From contig NZ_UGJJ01000001.1 in the NCBI RefSeq assembly GCF_900451175.1, positions 1,054,001 through 1,118,000 of the forward strand: 64,000 nucleotides of DNA, in the 5' to 3' direction. The position numbers were made by a program, and so were the translations under genes. The DNA is from Kingella potus. GTDB taxonomy: Bacteria; Pseudomonadota; Gammaproteobacteria; Burkholderiales; Neisseriaceae. The notes under the pieces were generated by a model, which was not told where the DNA came from, did not search any database, and worked only from the letters and a program-made list of their open reading frames with translations. Shown here piece by piece: positions 48,877-57,798 of the stretch. Position 1 is the stretch's first letter; every line of letters starts with the position of its first letter.

Positions 48877-50352
48877 ATGTACAGCCTGCTTGCCCCGCCG
48901 CTTACCGACAGCTTTCCGCCTCTGCTGTGTGCAAACGCAGCGGGGCGTTTGCTGCATTCGGACAGCCGCCAAATCCGGCGCGGCGATATTTTTGTTGCCT
49001 GCCAGGGCGAGTATTCGGACGGCCGCAGCTACATTCCGGCCGCGATTGAGGCCGGTGCGGCCTTTGTGTTTTGGGACGACGACGGCGCGTTTCAATGGAA
49101 TCCCGCATGGAGCGTGCCCAACCAGGGCATCAAGGATTTGAAACACCGTGCGGGCATGCTCGCCGCACAGGTGTATGGCAAGCTTTCAGACGGCCTCAAA
49201 GTCTGGGGCGTAACCGGTACCAACGGTAAAACCTCGATTAGCCAATGGCTTGCGCAGGCGGCGGATTTGCTCGGCGAAAAAACCGCAATTATCGGTACGG
49301 TGGGCAACGGTTTTTGGGGCGCACTCGAAGACACTACCCACACCACGCCCGCGCCGGTGGAAGTGCAGACTTTGCTGCACCGCTTCCGCAAACAGGGCGC
49401 AAGCGCCGCCGCGATGGAAGTGTCCAGCCACGGCCTCGACCAATCCCGCGTCAACGGCACGGTCTTTCAGACGGCCGTGTTCACTAATCTCACGCGCGAC
49501 CATCTCGATTACCACGGCACAATGGAAGCCTACGGCGCAATCAAGGCGCGCCTGTTTTACTGGCGCGGCCTGCAACACGCCGTGATTAATTCAGACGACC
49601 CCTACGGTGCACGGCTGATAGGCCGTCTGAAAACCGACCGGCCCGGTTTGGCCATGTACGGATACGGTTTCGGCGATGAGGCCGACATCCGCATCACAGA
49701 GTTTGCCGCCGCTTCAGACGGCATGGAAGTCGCGCTTGATACGCCGTGGGGCAAAGGCAGTGTGAAAACGCGCCTGCTGGGACGGTTTAACGCGCAAAAC
49801 CTCGCTGCCTGCGTGGGCGTATTGTGCGCAGGCGGTTATCCGCTCGATAAAGTCTTGGCCGCGCTCGCGCAAATCCGCCCTGCTACCGGCCGCATGGACT
49901 GTATCATCGCAAGCGGCAAACCGTTGGTCGTCGTCGATTACGCCCACACGCCCGACGCGCTGGAAAAAGCCCTGTCCACTTTGCAGGAAATCAAACCGCA
50001 GGGCGCATCTTTGTGGTGCGTGTTCGGCTGCGGAGGCAACCGCGACAAAGGCAAACGCTCCCTGATGGGCGCGGCGGCGGCCAAAGGCGCGGACAAAGTT
50101 GTGGTAACCAGCGACAACCCGCGCATGGAAAACCCCGACGACATCATCGCCGACATCCTGCCCGCCGTACCCGCGCCCGAGTGCGTCGAAGCCGACCGCC
50201 GCGCCGCCATTGAGTTTGCCGTGGAAAATGCGGCGGCCAACGACATTGTCCTGATTGCCGGCAAAGGCCACGAAACCTATCAGGACATCGCGGGCGTGAA
50301 ACACCGCTTTTCCGATTTTGAGGTTGCCCAAGCGGCGCTGGCTGCGCGTTGA
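48877..50352 (+). CDS. murE: UDP-MurNAc-tripeptide synthetase MurE
   Basis: 491 residues. It adds meso-diaminopimelate to UDP-MurNAc-L-Ala-D-Glu. ATP loop VTGTNGKTS near residue 112, carbamoylated-Lys region TMEAYGAIKARLF, VVVDYAHTPDALEKAL, and DNPRMENP, the diaminopimelate-selecting DNPR motif. GGGAGA precedes ATG 48877. Uptake sequences in frame as KLSDGLK, FQTAV, GRLKTD and ASDGM. DapF at 17.3 kb supplies its substrate. Confidence 0.97.
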   Translation: MYSLLAPPLTDSFPPLLCANAAGRLLHSDSRQIRRGDIFVACQGEYSDGRSYIPAAIEAGAAFVFWDDDGAFQWNPAWSVPNQGIKDLKHRAGMLAAQVYGKLSDGLKVWGVTGTNGKTSISQWLAQAADLLGEKTAIIGTVGNGFWGALEDTTHTTPAPVEVQTLLHRFRKQGASAAAMEVSSHGLDQSRVNGTVFQTAVFTNLTRDHLDYHGTMEAYGAIKARLFYWRGLQHAVINSDDPYGARLIGRLKTDRPGLAMYGYGFGDEADIRITEFAAASDGMEVALDTPWGKGSVKTRLLGRFNAQNLAACVGVLCAGGYPLDKVLAALAQIRPATGRMDCIIASGKPLVVVDYAHTPDALEKALSTLQEIKPQGASLWCVFGCGGNRDKGKRSLMGAAAAKGADKVVVTSDNPRMENPDDIIADILPAVPAPECVEADRRAAIEFAVENAAANDIVLIAGKGHETYQDIAGVKHRFSDFEVAQAALAAR

Positions 50353-50632
50353 GCGGCAAAAGGCCGTCTGAAAGCGCATTGCGGCAAAGTTTGATGAAGC
50401 AATACGGCAAACACGCGGGGCGGCAGTTTTGGCTTCCATATAAAACATAAAACGTTTCAGACGGCCTCAAAGCCGTTACAATGCAGCCGCTGCGTTTTGC
50501 GGCGGTATCAAACAACAATCACAAGCGGCAGCCGCACCGCCGCACGTTTTCACCACATTGCGGCACGTCGGTTTTTATCCCCCTTCAGACGGCCTTTGCA
50601 ACAGGCCTCTCAAACCAAGCGGTAAAACTACG
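50353..50632. other. Gap between murE and the M23 lipoprotein gene
   Basis: 280 bases with three separate uptake sequences (50361, 50454 and 50584) that are too far apart to form tight hairpins. No ORF of note. It may hold an internal dcw promoter; I see no convincing boxes. Confidence 0.5.
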
Positions 50633-51145
50633 ATGCCTGACACCCGAAAAATCCTATTGGCTGCCGCAGCCGCCATACTTTTGTGGGGCTGCGCCAAACC
50701 TCAGCGTCCCACAGCCGAAATTGCCGCCTTGCGTGCCTTTCCGCCGCCTGCGGCGCAAAGCCTGCCCAACCCTGTCAAAGGCGTGAAGTTTGCCGACACA
50801 TGGGGTGCGGCGCGCAGCAGCGGGCGCCGACACGAAGGCGCGGACATTTTCGCCAAGAAAAATACCCCCGTGCACAGCACCACCGCAGGCATCGTTACCA
50901 AAATCGGCACAAACCGCCTCGGCGGCAAGGTCGTCGGCATACAAGGGCCGGGCGCGTGGCACTACTACGCCCACCTCAACAAATACGCCGGACTGCGTCT
51001 GTACCAGCGTGTACGCGAGGGCGAGGTCATCGGTTATGTCGGCCAAACCGGCAACGCCAAAAACACCCCGCCGCACCTGCACTACGGCATCTATCTGCCA
51101 AGCGGTGCGGTGAATCCGTACCCGCTGGTAAACCAAGACAGATAG
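50633..51145 (+). CDS. M23-family peptidase lipoprotein (LytM domain)
   Basis: 170 residues. Lipobox LWGC (Cys20). A single LytM/M23 domain with the zinc ligands in RRHEGADIFA (His and Asp) and HLHYGIYLP (His), plus HYYAHLNKYAG, so it appears catalytically competent as a peptidoglycan endopeptidase. ATG 50633 follows an uptake-rich leader and lacks a strong ribosome-binding site. Its place inside the dcw cluster fits a wall-remodelling role but is not a usual dcw gene position. Confidence 0.88.
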   Translation: MPDTRKILLAAAAAILLWGCAKPQRPTAEIAALRAFPPPAAQSLPNPVKGVKFADTWGAARSSGRRHEGADIFAKKNTPVHSTTAGIVTKIGTNRLGGKVVGIQGPGAWHYYAHLNKYAGLRLYQRVREGEVIGYVGQTGNAKNTPPHLHYGIYLPSGAVNPYPLVNQDR

Positions 51146-51202
51146 GCCGTCTGAAAAGCAGTTTTGCTTTAATCCTAACTTCAAAACGGTATTCAAAGGA
51201 GT

Positions 51203-51627
51203 ATGTTTGCCCAAAAATCAGCCGGATTGTTGGCCGCTGCCGCCACCGCTCTGTTGTCGGCTGCATGTTCTGGGAGTGCGTCCACGCCTGAAAAAGCGGC
51301 AACGGCTTTTGTTGAAAAAAACTATGCCGGTGATGCCGATGCGGTGTTGGCGGTGGCGTACATTCCTGAAAAAGACCGCAGGCAAGAGGGCTTGGGAGAC
51401 ATGTTGCGCGGCAAGATAAAAGAAGGTGTGGCAGGCAAAAAGAAAAAGCCGAAAAACACGGCGGCCCCGACAGCGTTACCGTTCAGGGTAAAGAAGATAT
51501 GAGCGGTGATGCAGAAGGGTACAAACGCGTCATGGTTAAAGTGGAAGTCAAGTTTAACGACAACGAAACCCGTCAAGATACGGTGAAAACAATTGAAGCC
51601 GGCGACGGCTGGAAAATCTGGCTGTAA
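51203..51627 (+). pseudogene. Small lipoprotein gene with a -1 frameshift at an A-rich site
   Basis: The first frame runs from ATG 51203 (lipobox SAAC, Cys22; mature part STPEKAATAFVEKNYAGDAD) to a stop at 51502. A protein-like continuation in the -1 frame reads AEKHGGPDSVTVQGKEDMSG and ends GDGWKIWL-stop at 51627. The frames meet at GGC-AAA-AAG-AAA-AAG (51434-51448). The whole resembles a DUF4878-type lipoprotein. Either an A-tract indel broke the gene or -1 slippage at AAA-AAG yields the full product. GGAG lies upstream of the ATG. Confidence 0.65.
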
Positions 51628-51636
51628 CGCGCAAAC

Positions 51637-52247
51637 GTGAGCCGTTTGAAACTGTTTGTCTGTGTGGCGGTTTGGCTGTGCTTGGGAGTATGCCTGAGTT
51701 CGTTTGCGCCATACCGGCAGCCCATACCGCTGCCCGACAGCGCATTATTACAGCGCGGCGGCTGGATTTTGCGCGGGCGGTACCGGCTCCGACAGCCGCT
51801 TTATCCGCCATCCCGGCCGCAGCGCGTATCCGCATATCGGCATGATTGCGCAAACCGTACCGCACGTTATGGTGGCGCATGTAACAACCGATGACGATGC
51901 CGCGCGCCCCCAATCAGGTATTGCTGACCCCTTTGCCTGAATTTTTCGCGTCCGATAAGGCAGAAAATGTCTTGATACCGCACCCGCGTTTTTTAAATGC
52001 CGCCCAACGCCGCTCCAGCGCCGATTACGCGCAAAAACAGCTAGGGCGTGCATTTAATCTGACCGCACGCACTGCAACCCCGTTTTACTGTACGACGCTG
52101 ATTGCCGAAGCGCTAAACAAGCAGGGCGCGGCATTCGAGCCGCAACGGCAGTATCTCGATGTAGCCGTATTTCGCGGTGGGTATTTGTTTCCGCAGGTTT
52201 TTTTAAGCGCGGACACACAGCAGGTTTACCGATATGAAGCCCGATAG
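51637..52247 (+). pseudogene. YiiX/YebB-type NlpC/P60-like cysteine hydrolase, broken by two frameshifts
   Basis: Three frames make one protein. Frame 1 from GTG 51637 has a signal-like segment and GGWILRG. Frame 2 (near 51778 on) reads GTGSDSRFIRHPGRSAYPHIG (catalytic His region) to VAHVTTDDD. Frame 3 (near 51905 on) reads PNQVLLTPLPEFF, then FYCTTLIAEAL (catalytic Cys region) and QYLDVAVFRGGYLFP, ending at 52247. This is the permuted papain-like YiiX layout. The breaks lie near GGGCGGT and at a C-run (GCGCGCCCCC). Probably inactive unless these are sequencing errors. Confidence 0.7.
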
Positions 52248-52321
52248 GGCAGAGTGTTCAGACGGCCTTTTGAACCGGAGGCCGTCTGAAACCGACCATC
52301 CAAACAAAATCCAAACCGATC

Positions 52322-53686
52322 ATGAAACCACTAGACCTGAACTTTATCTGCCAAGCCCTCAATCTGCCGGTGCCGTCTGAAAACCGAGCCGTGTCGCGCG
52401 TGCTTACCGACAGCCGCGACATTCAAGACGGCGATGTGTTTTTCGCACTGGACGGAGAACGTTTCGACGGCCATGATTTTGTAGAAGACGTATTGTCAAA
52501 AGGCGCGGCGGCGGTGGTATCGCGTGAAGACTGCGTCGGTTTGCGCGGTGCGTTGGCGGTGGATGACACGCTGGCAGCCTTGCAGACGCTGGCGCACGCA
52601 TGGCGCAAAAGCGTGAATCCGTTTGTGTTCGGCATCACCGGCTCGGGCGGAAAAACCACGGTCAAAGAAATGCTGGCCGCCGTGTTGCGCCGCCGCTTCG
52701 GCGACGAGGCCGTGCTGGCGACGGCGGGCAATTTCAACAACCATATCGGCCTGCCGCTCACGCTGTTGAAATTAAACGAAAAACACCGTTACGCCGTGAT
52801 TGAAATGGGCATGAACCATTTCGGCGAGCTGGCTGTGCTGACGCAAATCGCGCAGCCCGATGCCGCGCTGGCCAACAACGCGTTGCGCGCCCATGTCGGA
52901 TGCGGCTTCGACGGTACGGCCGACATCGCCCGTGCCAAAAGCGAGATTTATCAGGGTTTGGGCGCAGACGGTTTGGCTCTAATCCCCTGCGAAGATGCCA
53001 ATGCAGCGGTTTTTCAGACGGCCGCCGCCGCGCACAAGCATCAGACGTTCGGCGTAGAGAGCGGCGATGTGCACGCGCAAAACATCGTGCTGCATCCGCT
53101 TTCCTGCGAATTTGATTTGGTGTGCGGCAACGAAACCGCCGCTGTGTCGCTGCCCGTGCCCGGCCGCCACAACGTCCACAACGCCGCCGCCGCCGCCGCG
53201 CTGGCGCTGGCCGCCGGTTTGACCCTGAACGAGGTTTCAGACGGCCTCAAAGATTTCAGCAACATCAAAGGCCGTCTGAAAGTCAAACGCGGTATCAAAG
53301 GCGCAACGCTTATCGACGACACTTACAACGCCAACCCCGACAGCATGAAAGCCGCCATCGACGTATTGGCCGCGCTGCCCGCGCCGCGCGTGTTTGTGAT
53401 GGGCGACATGGGCGAGTTGGGCGAAGACGAAGCCTCCGCCATGCATGCCGAAGTGGGCGCATACGCCCGCGACAAGGGCATCGAAGCGGCTTATTTTGTG
53501 GGCGACGAAAGCGTGGAAGCGGCCGAAACCTTCGGTGCGGCAGGCTTGTGGTTTGCCGCCAAAGACCCTTTAATCCAGGTGCTCTCCCACGATTTGCCCG
53601 AAGGCGCGAGCGTGTTAATCAAAGGCTCGCGCTTTATGGCGATGGAAGAAGTGGCCGATGCGCTGGAAGACAAAGAGGCCGTCTGA
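52322..53686 (+). CDS. murF: UDP-MurNAc-pentapeptide synthetase MurF
   Basis: 454 residues. It adds D-Ala-D-Ala. ATP loop FGITGSGGKTTVKEML near residue 105, TAGNFNNHIGLPLTLL, EMGMNHFGEL, and DDTYNANPDSMKAAI with the adenine/Mg region. Unusually rich in in-frame uptake sequences: VPSEN, FQTAA, VSDGLK, KGRLKV, and the terminal EAV-stop. ATG 52322. Confidence 0.97.
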   Translation: MKPLDLNFICQALNLPVPSENRAVSRVLTDSRDIQDGDVFFALDGERFDGHDFVEDVLSKGAAAVVSREDCVGLRGALAVDDTLAALQTLAHAWRKSVNPFVFGITGSGGKTTVKEMLAAVLRRRFGDEAVLATAGNFNNHIGLPLTLLKLNEKHRYAVIEMGMNHFGELAVLTQIAQPDAALANNALRAHVGCGFDGTADIARAKSEIYQGLGADGLALIPCEDANAAVFQTAAAAHKHQTFGVESGDVHAQNIVLHPLSCEFDLVCGNETAAVSLPVPGRHNVHNAAAAAALALAAGLTLNEVSDGLKDFSNIKGRLKVKRGIKGATLIDDTYNANPDSMKAAIDVLAALPAPRVFVMGDMGELGEDEASAMHAEVGAYARDKGIEAAYFVGDESVEAAETFGAAGLWFAAKDPLIQVLSHDLPEGASVLIKGSRFMAMEEVADALEDKEAV

Positions 53687-53699
53687 AAACGGAAAAGCG

Positions 53700-54095
53700 A
53701 TGAGAAAACCCCTGCTGTTGAAATTTATCGTTGCGGTCATCGCCGCCACCGCCGTGCTGTGGCCGGCGAACACGCTGCTTTACCTGTGGAACGAACGCGC
53801 GGATTTGAACGGCAAAACGATAGAAGGCACCATCGGCGCAGGCTGGTTTGCCGTGTCCGTGGCCGAGCCGCTGCTGTTTTCGCTGATGATGGGCGCGGTG
53901 GCTTTCGGCTTGTGGCGCGGCAGCAACCGGGCGCGTTGGGCGGGTCTGGCCGGCGGGCTGCTCTATATCGGCGAAAACACTTTGCGCCACTGGCTGCACC
54001 CGTGGCAGCCGTGGATGTCGTGGCTCGACCTGGCGGCCTTTGCTTCGGTGATGGTGTGCCTGTTTTTCCTGATGCCCGACAATTATTTCAAATAG
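53700..54095 (+). CDS. Small membrane protein in the dcw cluster
   Basis: 131 residues, not recognised. Four hydrophobic segments (about 7-27, 48-68, 78-95 and 105-125). It starts 13 bases after murF and is followed by a single uptake sequence. No catalytic motif; a DUF-type inner-membrane protein. Confidence 0.72.
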   Translation: MRKPLLLKFIVAVIAATAVLWPANTLLYLWNERADLNGKTIEGTIGAGWFAVSVAEPLLFSLMMGAVAFGLWRGSNRARWAGLAGGLLYIGENTLRHWLHPWQPWMSWLDLAAFASVMVCLFFLMPDNYFK

Positions 54096-54165
54096 GCCGT
54101 CTGAAAAGCGGCAGCACAAGGGCGCAGGCCGTCCGAACCCGAACAATGCAATATAAGGAAGCCCC

Positions 54166-55248
54166 ATGTTTGTCTGGCTCTACCATTTCAGCGGCTCGCT
54201 CTCCGCGCTGAATATTTTCCAATACACCACCTTCCGCGCCGTGATGGCCGCGCTTACCGCGCTGGCGTTTTCGCTGCTGTTGGGCCCGTGGACCATCCGC
54301 AGGCTGGCCGCGCTCAAAGTGGGGCAGGCGGTGCGTACCGACGGGCCGCAGACCCATCTGATTAAAAACGGCACGCCCACCATGGGCGGCTCGCTGATTC
54401 TGACCGCCATCGCCGTGTCCGTCATCCTGTGGGGCAGGTGGGAAAACCCCTATGTGTGGATACTGCTGGGCGTGCTGCTGGCCACGGGCGCGCTCGGCTT
54501 TTACGACGACTGGCGCAAAGTCGTCTACAAAGACCCTAACGGCGTTTCCGCCAAATTCAAAATCGTCTGGCAGAGTGCCGTATCCCTCGCGGCGGGCGGC
54601 CTGCTGCTGTGGTCGCTCGACACGCATCTGTACGGCAGCCTGCTGGTTCCGTTTGTCAAAAACTACTACATCCCCATCGGCGGCATCGGTTTCGTCATCC
54701 TGACCTACCTGGTCATCGTCGGCACTTCCAACGCCGTCAACCTGACCGACGGCCTCGACGGCCTGGCCGCCTTTCCCGTCGTCCTCGTGGCCGGCGGGCT
54801 GGCCGTATTCGCCTATATTTCCGGCCACTACGGCTTTGCCGGCTACCTCAATATGCCCTTTGTCAAAGGCGCGGGCGAAGTGGCCGTATTCTGTGCGGCG
54901 ATGTGCGGCGCGTGCCTCGGCTTCCTGTGGTTCAACGCCTATCCGGCGCAGGTCTTTATGGGCGACGTGGGCGCACTCGCGCTCGGCGCGGCACTCGGCA
55001 CGGCCGCCGTCATCGTGCGGCAGGAAATCGTGCTGTTCATCATGGGCGGCCTGTTTGTGGTGGAGGCCGTGTCGGTCATGTTGCAGGTGGGCTGGTACAA
55101 ACGCACCAAAAAACGCATCTTCCTGATGGCGCCCATCCATCACCACTACGAACAAAAAGGCTGGAAGGAAACGCAGGTTGTCGTGCGCTTTTGGATTATT
55201 ACCATCGTGCTGGTACTGATCGGATTGAGCAGCCTGAAAATCCGTTAA
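54166..55248 (+). CDS. mraY: Phospho-MurNAc-pentapeptide translocase MraY
   Basis: 360 residues, about ten transmembrane helices. It makes lipid I from undecaprenyl phosphate. Signature blocks: KNGTPTMGGSLIL, GFYDDWRKVVYKDPNG (catalytic Asp pair region), GTSNAVNLTDGLDGLA, MGDVGALALGAALG and APIHHHYEQKGW. Length is standard. AAGGAA lies upstream of ATG 54166. An uptake pair (55250-55302) follows. Confidence 0.98.
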   Translation: MFVWLYHFSGSLSALNIFQYTTFRAVMAALTALAFSLLLGPWTIRRLAALKVGQAVRTDGPQTHLIKNGTPTMGGSLILTAIAVSVILWGRWENPYVWILLGVLLATGALGFYDDWRKVVYKDPNGVSAKFKIVWQSAVSLAAGGLLLWSLDTHLYGSLLVPFVKNYYIPIGGIGFVILTYLVIVGTSNAVNLTDGLDGLAAFPVVLVAGGLAVFAYISGHYGFAGYLNMPFVKGAGEVAVFCAAMCGACLGFLWFNAYPAQVFMGDVGALALGAALGTAAVIVRQEIVLFIMGGLFVVEAVSVMLQVGWYKRTKKRIFLMAPIHHHYEQKGWKETQVVVRFWIITIVLVLIGLSSLKIR

Positions 55249-55361
55249 ACCGTTTTTCAGACGGCCTCCGATACGGAAAAATGCAAAAAGGCCGTCTGAA
55301 AAAGCGCAACGCCTTCCCCGCCAACCCGCCAAAGCACGTTAAGGCCGTCTGAAAGCCCGCT

Positions 55362-55952
55362 ATGCAGCTTACCGAAACCCTTGCCCTTGCCGATCTGACC
55401 GCCGTGATTTCCGTCGGCATCGCCGCCATCGTTGCCGTTACCGGCTACCAAAACACCCGCCATTCCGCGCGGCAGACCTTCGACAACTTCACCCTGCGCT
55501 TTATCGAAACCGAAAACGCCGACCCCCACCTTTACGCCGGCCGGCAATGGCTGGTTGAAAATTCCGCCGACCCGCAGCGCGATTTCGCCCTTTATGCCGA
55601 CATCGGCCGCTTTTTCGCGCAGCACGGACAGGCAGAGGGCATCACGCTGACGCGCGGCGCGGACGGCCTGGTCGCAAGCTATACGGTGGCGGACGACCCT
55701 GCGGCACAGCAAACGCTGCAAAGCTGGCTCAAAGGCCGCGAGCACATCCGTGCCGTCGTCGAATCGCGCAATACCGCCGCCGAAGCCGTGTTAAACGGGC
55801 TGCTGGAAGAAAACGCCTACCGCCTCGTGCGCCGCCGCGCCGTCCTCGCCGATTTCCGTATGCTGGCAGACTACACCGCTGCCCGGCGGGCCGGCGACGC
55901 AGGCTACGCGGAAGCGTTTGTCCGGCTGGCGCAGCGGTGGGAAAAAGAATAG
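55362..55952 (+). CDS. Membrane-anchored protein, possibly DUF4760-like
   Basis: 196 residues. An N-terminal hydrophobic segment (about 8-28) is followed by a helical cytoplasmic-type domain with NTRHSARQTFDNFTLRFIE and RRAVLADFRMLADYTAARR. The pattern is similar to DUF4760 proteins, but I cannot confirm it. It sits between mraY and murD, where no core dcw gene is expected. ATG 55362 follows an uptake sequence. Confidence 0.65.
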   Translation: MQLTETLALADLTAVISVGIAAIVAVTGYQNTRHSARQTFDNFTLRFIETENADPHLYAGRQWLVENSADPQRDFALYADIGRFFAQHGQAEGITLTRGADGLVASYTVADDPAAQQTLQSWLKGREHIRAVVESRNTAAEAVLNGLLEENAYRLVRRRAVLADFRMLADYTAARRAGDAGYAEAFVRLAQRWEKE

Positions 55953-56024
55953 ATTTGTTGCTGTAACACAGTTTTCAGACGGCCTCCCGTGCCGTCTGCA
56001 AGCCCCGAACGAAAGAAGCGGAAA

Positions 56025-57362
56025 ATGAATTGGCAAAACCAGAAAATCCTAGTTGCGGGCATGGGCGGCAGCGGGCTTTCCATGCTTTCCTACCTGCACG
56101 CGCAGGGCGCGGCCGTGGCGGCTTATGACGAAAAATTCCCCGACGGGCGCACGGCGGAGCTGCAACGGCAGTTTGCCGGAACCGAATGCCACACAGGCTC
56201 CCTGCAAGACGCTTTGGACAAAGGCTTCGATATTTTGGCTTTAAGCCCGGGCATCAGCGAACGCCGCGCCGACATCGCCGCGTTCAAACAACGGGGCGGC
56301 CGCGTATTGGGCGACATCGAAATTCTGGCCGGCATCGTGGAAGAGCGCGGCGACAAAGTCATCGCCATCACCGGCAGCAACGGCAAAACCACCGTAACCA
56401 GCCTGGTCGGACACCTCTGCCGCCAATGCGGGCTGGACACCGTGGTTGCGGGCAATATCGGCACCCCCGTTTTAGAGGCCGAAATGCAGCGCGGCGGGCG
56501 GCGGGCGGACGTGTGGGTGTTGGAGCTTTCCAGCTTCCAGCTTGAAAACACCGAAAGCCTGCGTCCGGATGCGGCGGCGGTATTGAATATTTCCGAAGAC
56601 CATCTCGACCGCTACGACGACCTGCTCGATTACGCGCACACCAAAGACAAAATCTTCCGCGGCAGCGGCGTGCAGGTGCTGAATGCCGACGACCCGCTCT
56701 GCCGCGCCATGAAAAGGGCGGGGCGCGGGGTGAAATGGTTTTCGCTCGAAAGCGGAGCCGATTATTGGCTGGATAGCGCGGCAGGCCGTCTGAAAGCCGG
56801 CGCGGACGACCTTGCCGCCGCTGCGGATATTCCCTTGCAGGGACGGCACAACGCCGCCAACGTGCTGGCCGCCGTGGCACTCTGCGAAGCCGTGGGACTG
56901 CCGCGCACAGAGCTGTTGCAACACGTCCGCACCTTCAAAGGCCTGCCGCACCGCGTGGAAAAAATCGGCGAGAAAAACGGCGTGGTTTTTATCGACGACT
57001 CCAAAGGCACCAATGTCGGCGCGACCGCCGCCGCCATCGGCGGCCTGCAAAGCCCGCTGTTTGCGATACTCGGCGGACTGGGCAAAGGGCAGGACTTTAC
57101 GCCGCTGGCCGCCGTATTGCGCGGCAAGGCCAAAGCCGTGCTGCTCATCGGCCGCGACGCGCCGCAAATCCGCCGCGATTTGTCGGGCGCGGGCGTGGAG
57201 CTGATCGACTGCGCAACGCTGCAAGAGGCCGTGCGGGCCGCCTATGCGCGGGCGCAAAGCGGCGACATCGTGCTGCTCAGCCCCGCCTGCGCCAGCTTTG
57301 ATATGTTTGACGGCTACGCCCACCGTTCGGCGGTGTTTGCCGAAGCGTTTGCAGCCTTGTGA
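56025..57362 (+). CDS. murD: UDP-MurNAc-L-alanine:D-glutamate ligase MurD
   Basis: 445 residues. N-terminal VAGMGGSGLSMLSYL, ATP loop ITGSNGKTTVTSLVG near residue 118, LELSSFQLENTESL, and the C-terminal VFIDDSKGTNVGATAAAI with the uracil/nucleotide contacts. ATG 56025 (MNWQNQKILVAGMGG) chosen over an upstream in-frame codon. AGRLKAG is an in-frame uptake sequence; another uptake sequence overlaps the bases just after the stop. Confidence 0.97.
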   Translation: MNWQNQKILVAGMGGSGLSMLSYLHAQGAAVAAYDEKFPDGRTAELQRQFAGTECHTGSLQDALDKGFDILALSPGISERRADIAAFKQRGGRVLGDIEILAGIVEERGDKVIAITGSNGKTTVTSLVGHLCRQCGLDTVVAGNIGTPVLEAEMQRGGRRADVWVLELSSFQLENTESLRPDAAAVLNISEDHLDRYDDLLDYAHTKDKIFRGSGVQVLNADDPLCRAMKRAGRGVKWFSLESGADYWLDSAAGRLKAGADDLAAAADIPLQGRHNAANVLAAVALCEAVGLPRTELLQHVRTFKGLPHRVEKIGEKNGVVFIDDSKGTNVGATAAAIGGLQSPLFAILGGLGKGQDFTPLAAVLRGKAKAVLLIGRDAPQIRRDLSGAGVELIDCATLQEAVRAAYARAQSGDIVLLSPACASFDMFDGYAHRSAVFAEAFAAL

Positions 57363-57450
57363 GGCCGTCTGAAAACGCAGTCAAAAGACGCAAACCCATT
57401 TTTCAGACGGCCTCCAAGCTGCCGAGAGGCCGTCTGAAAGCACGGGGGAA

Positions 57451-57798
57451 ATGATGATGATGACGCTGCCCCTGTTCCTCTTTGTCGGCGCGGCTTGCGG
57501 CCTGCTGGCCGCGTGGCTGTGCCTGCCGCTGCGGCTGCATTGGTTTTTACTGTGGACGGCATTGGCAAGCCTGTTTTTCCCGTGGCTGCTCTACACCGCG
57601 CAAACCGCCGGCTTCGACGCGCACGAAGCCCTTATATGGCTGCCGCTGGCCGTTGTCCCCGCCGCCGCGTGCGGTTTTGCCGCCGCCCTGTTTCTGCGCC
57701 TGATGGCTTGGCTGGCGCGGCCGTACAGGTCGTCTGAAAAAGCCCGGCGTACGGAAACCGCAAGCAAACAAAGTTTGAAACACGAAAAACATGATTAG
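57451..57798 (+). CDS. Small membrane protein overlapping ftsW
   Basis: 115 residues, not recognised. Three hydrophobic segments, a basic tail with YRSSEK encoded by a variant uptake sequence (AGGTCGTCTGAA). Four ATG codons in a row begin it (57451-57462). The last eight bases overlap ftsW, so the two are coupled. No known dcw protein matches. Confidence 0.68.
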   Translation: MMMMTLPLFLFVGAACGLLAAWLCLPLRLHWFLLWTALASLFFPWLLYTAQTAGFDAHEALIWLPLAVVPAAACGFAAALFLRLMAWLARPYRSSEKARRTETASKQSLKHEKHD

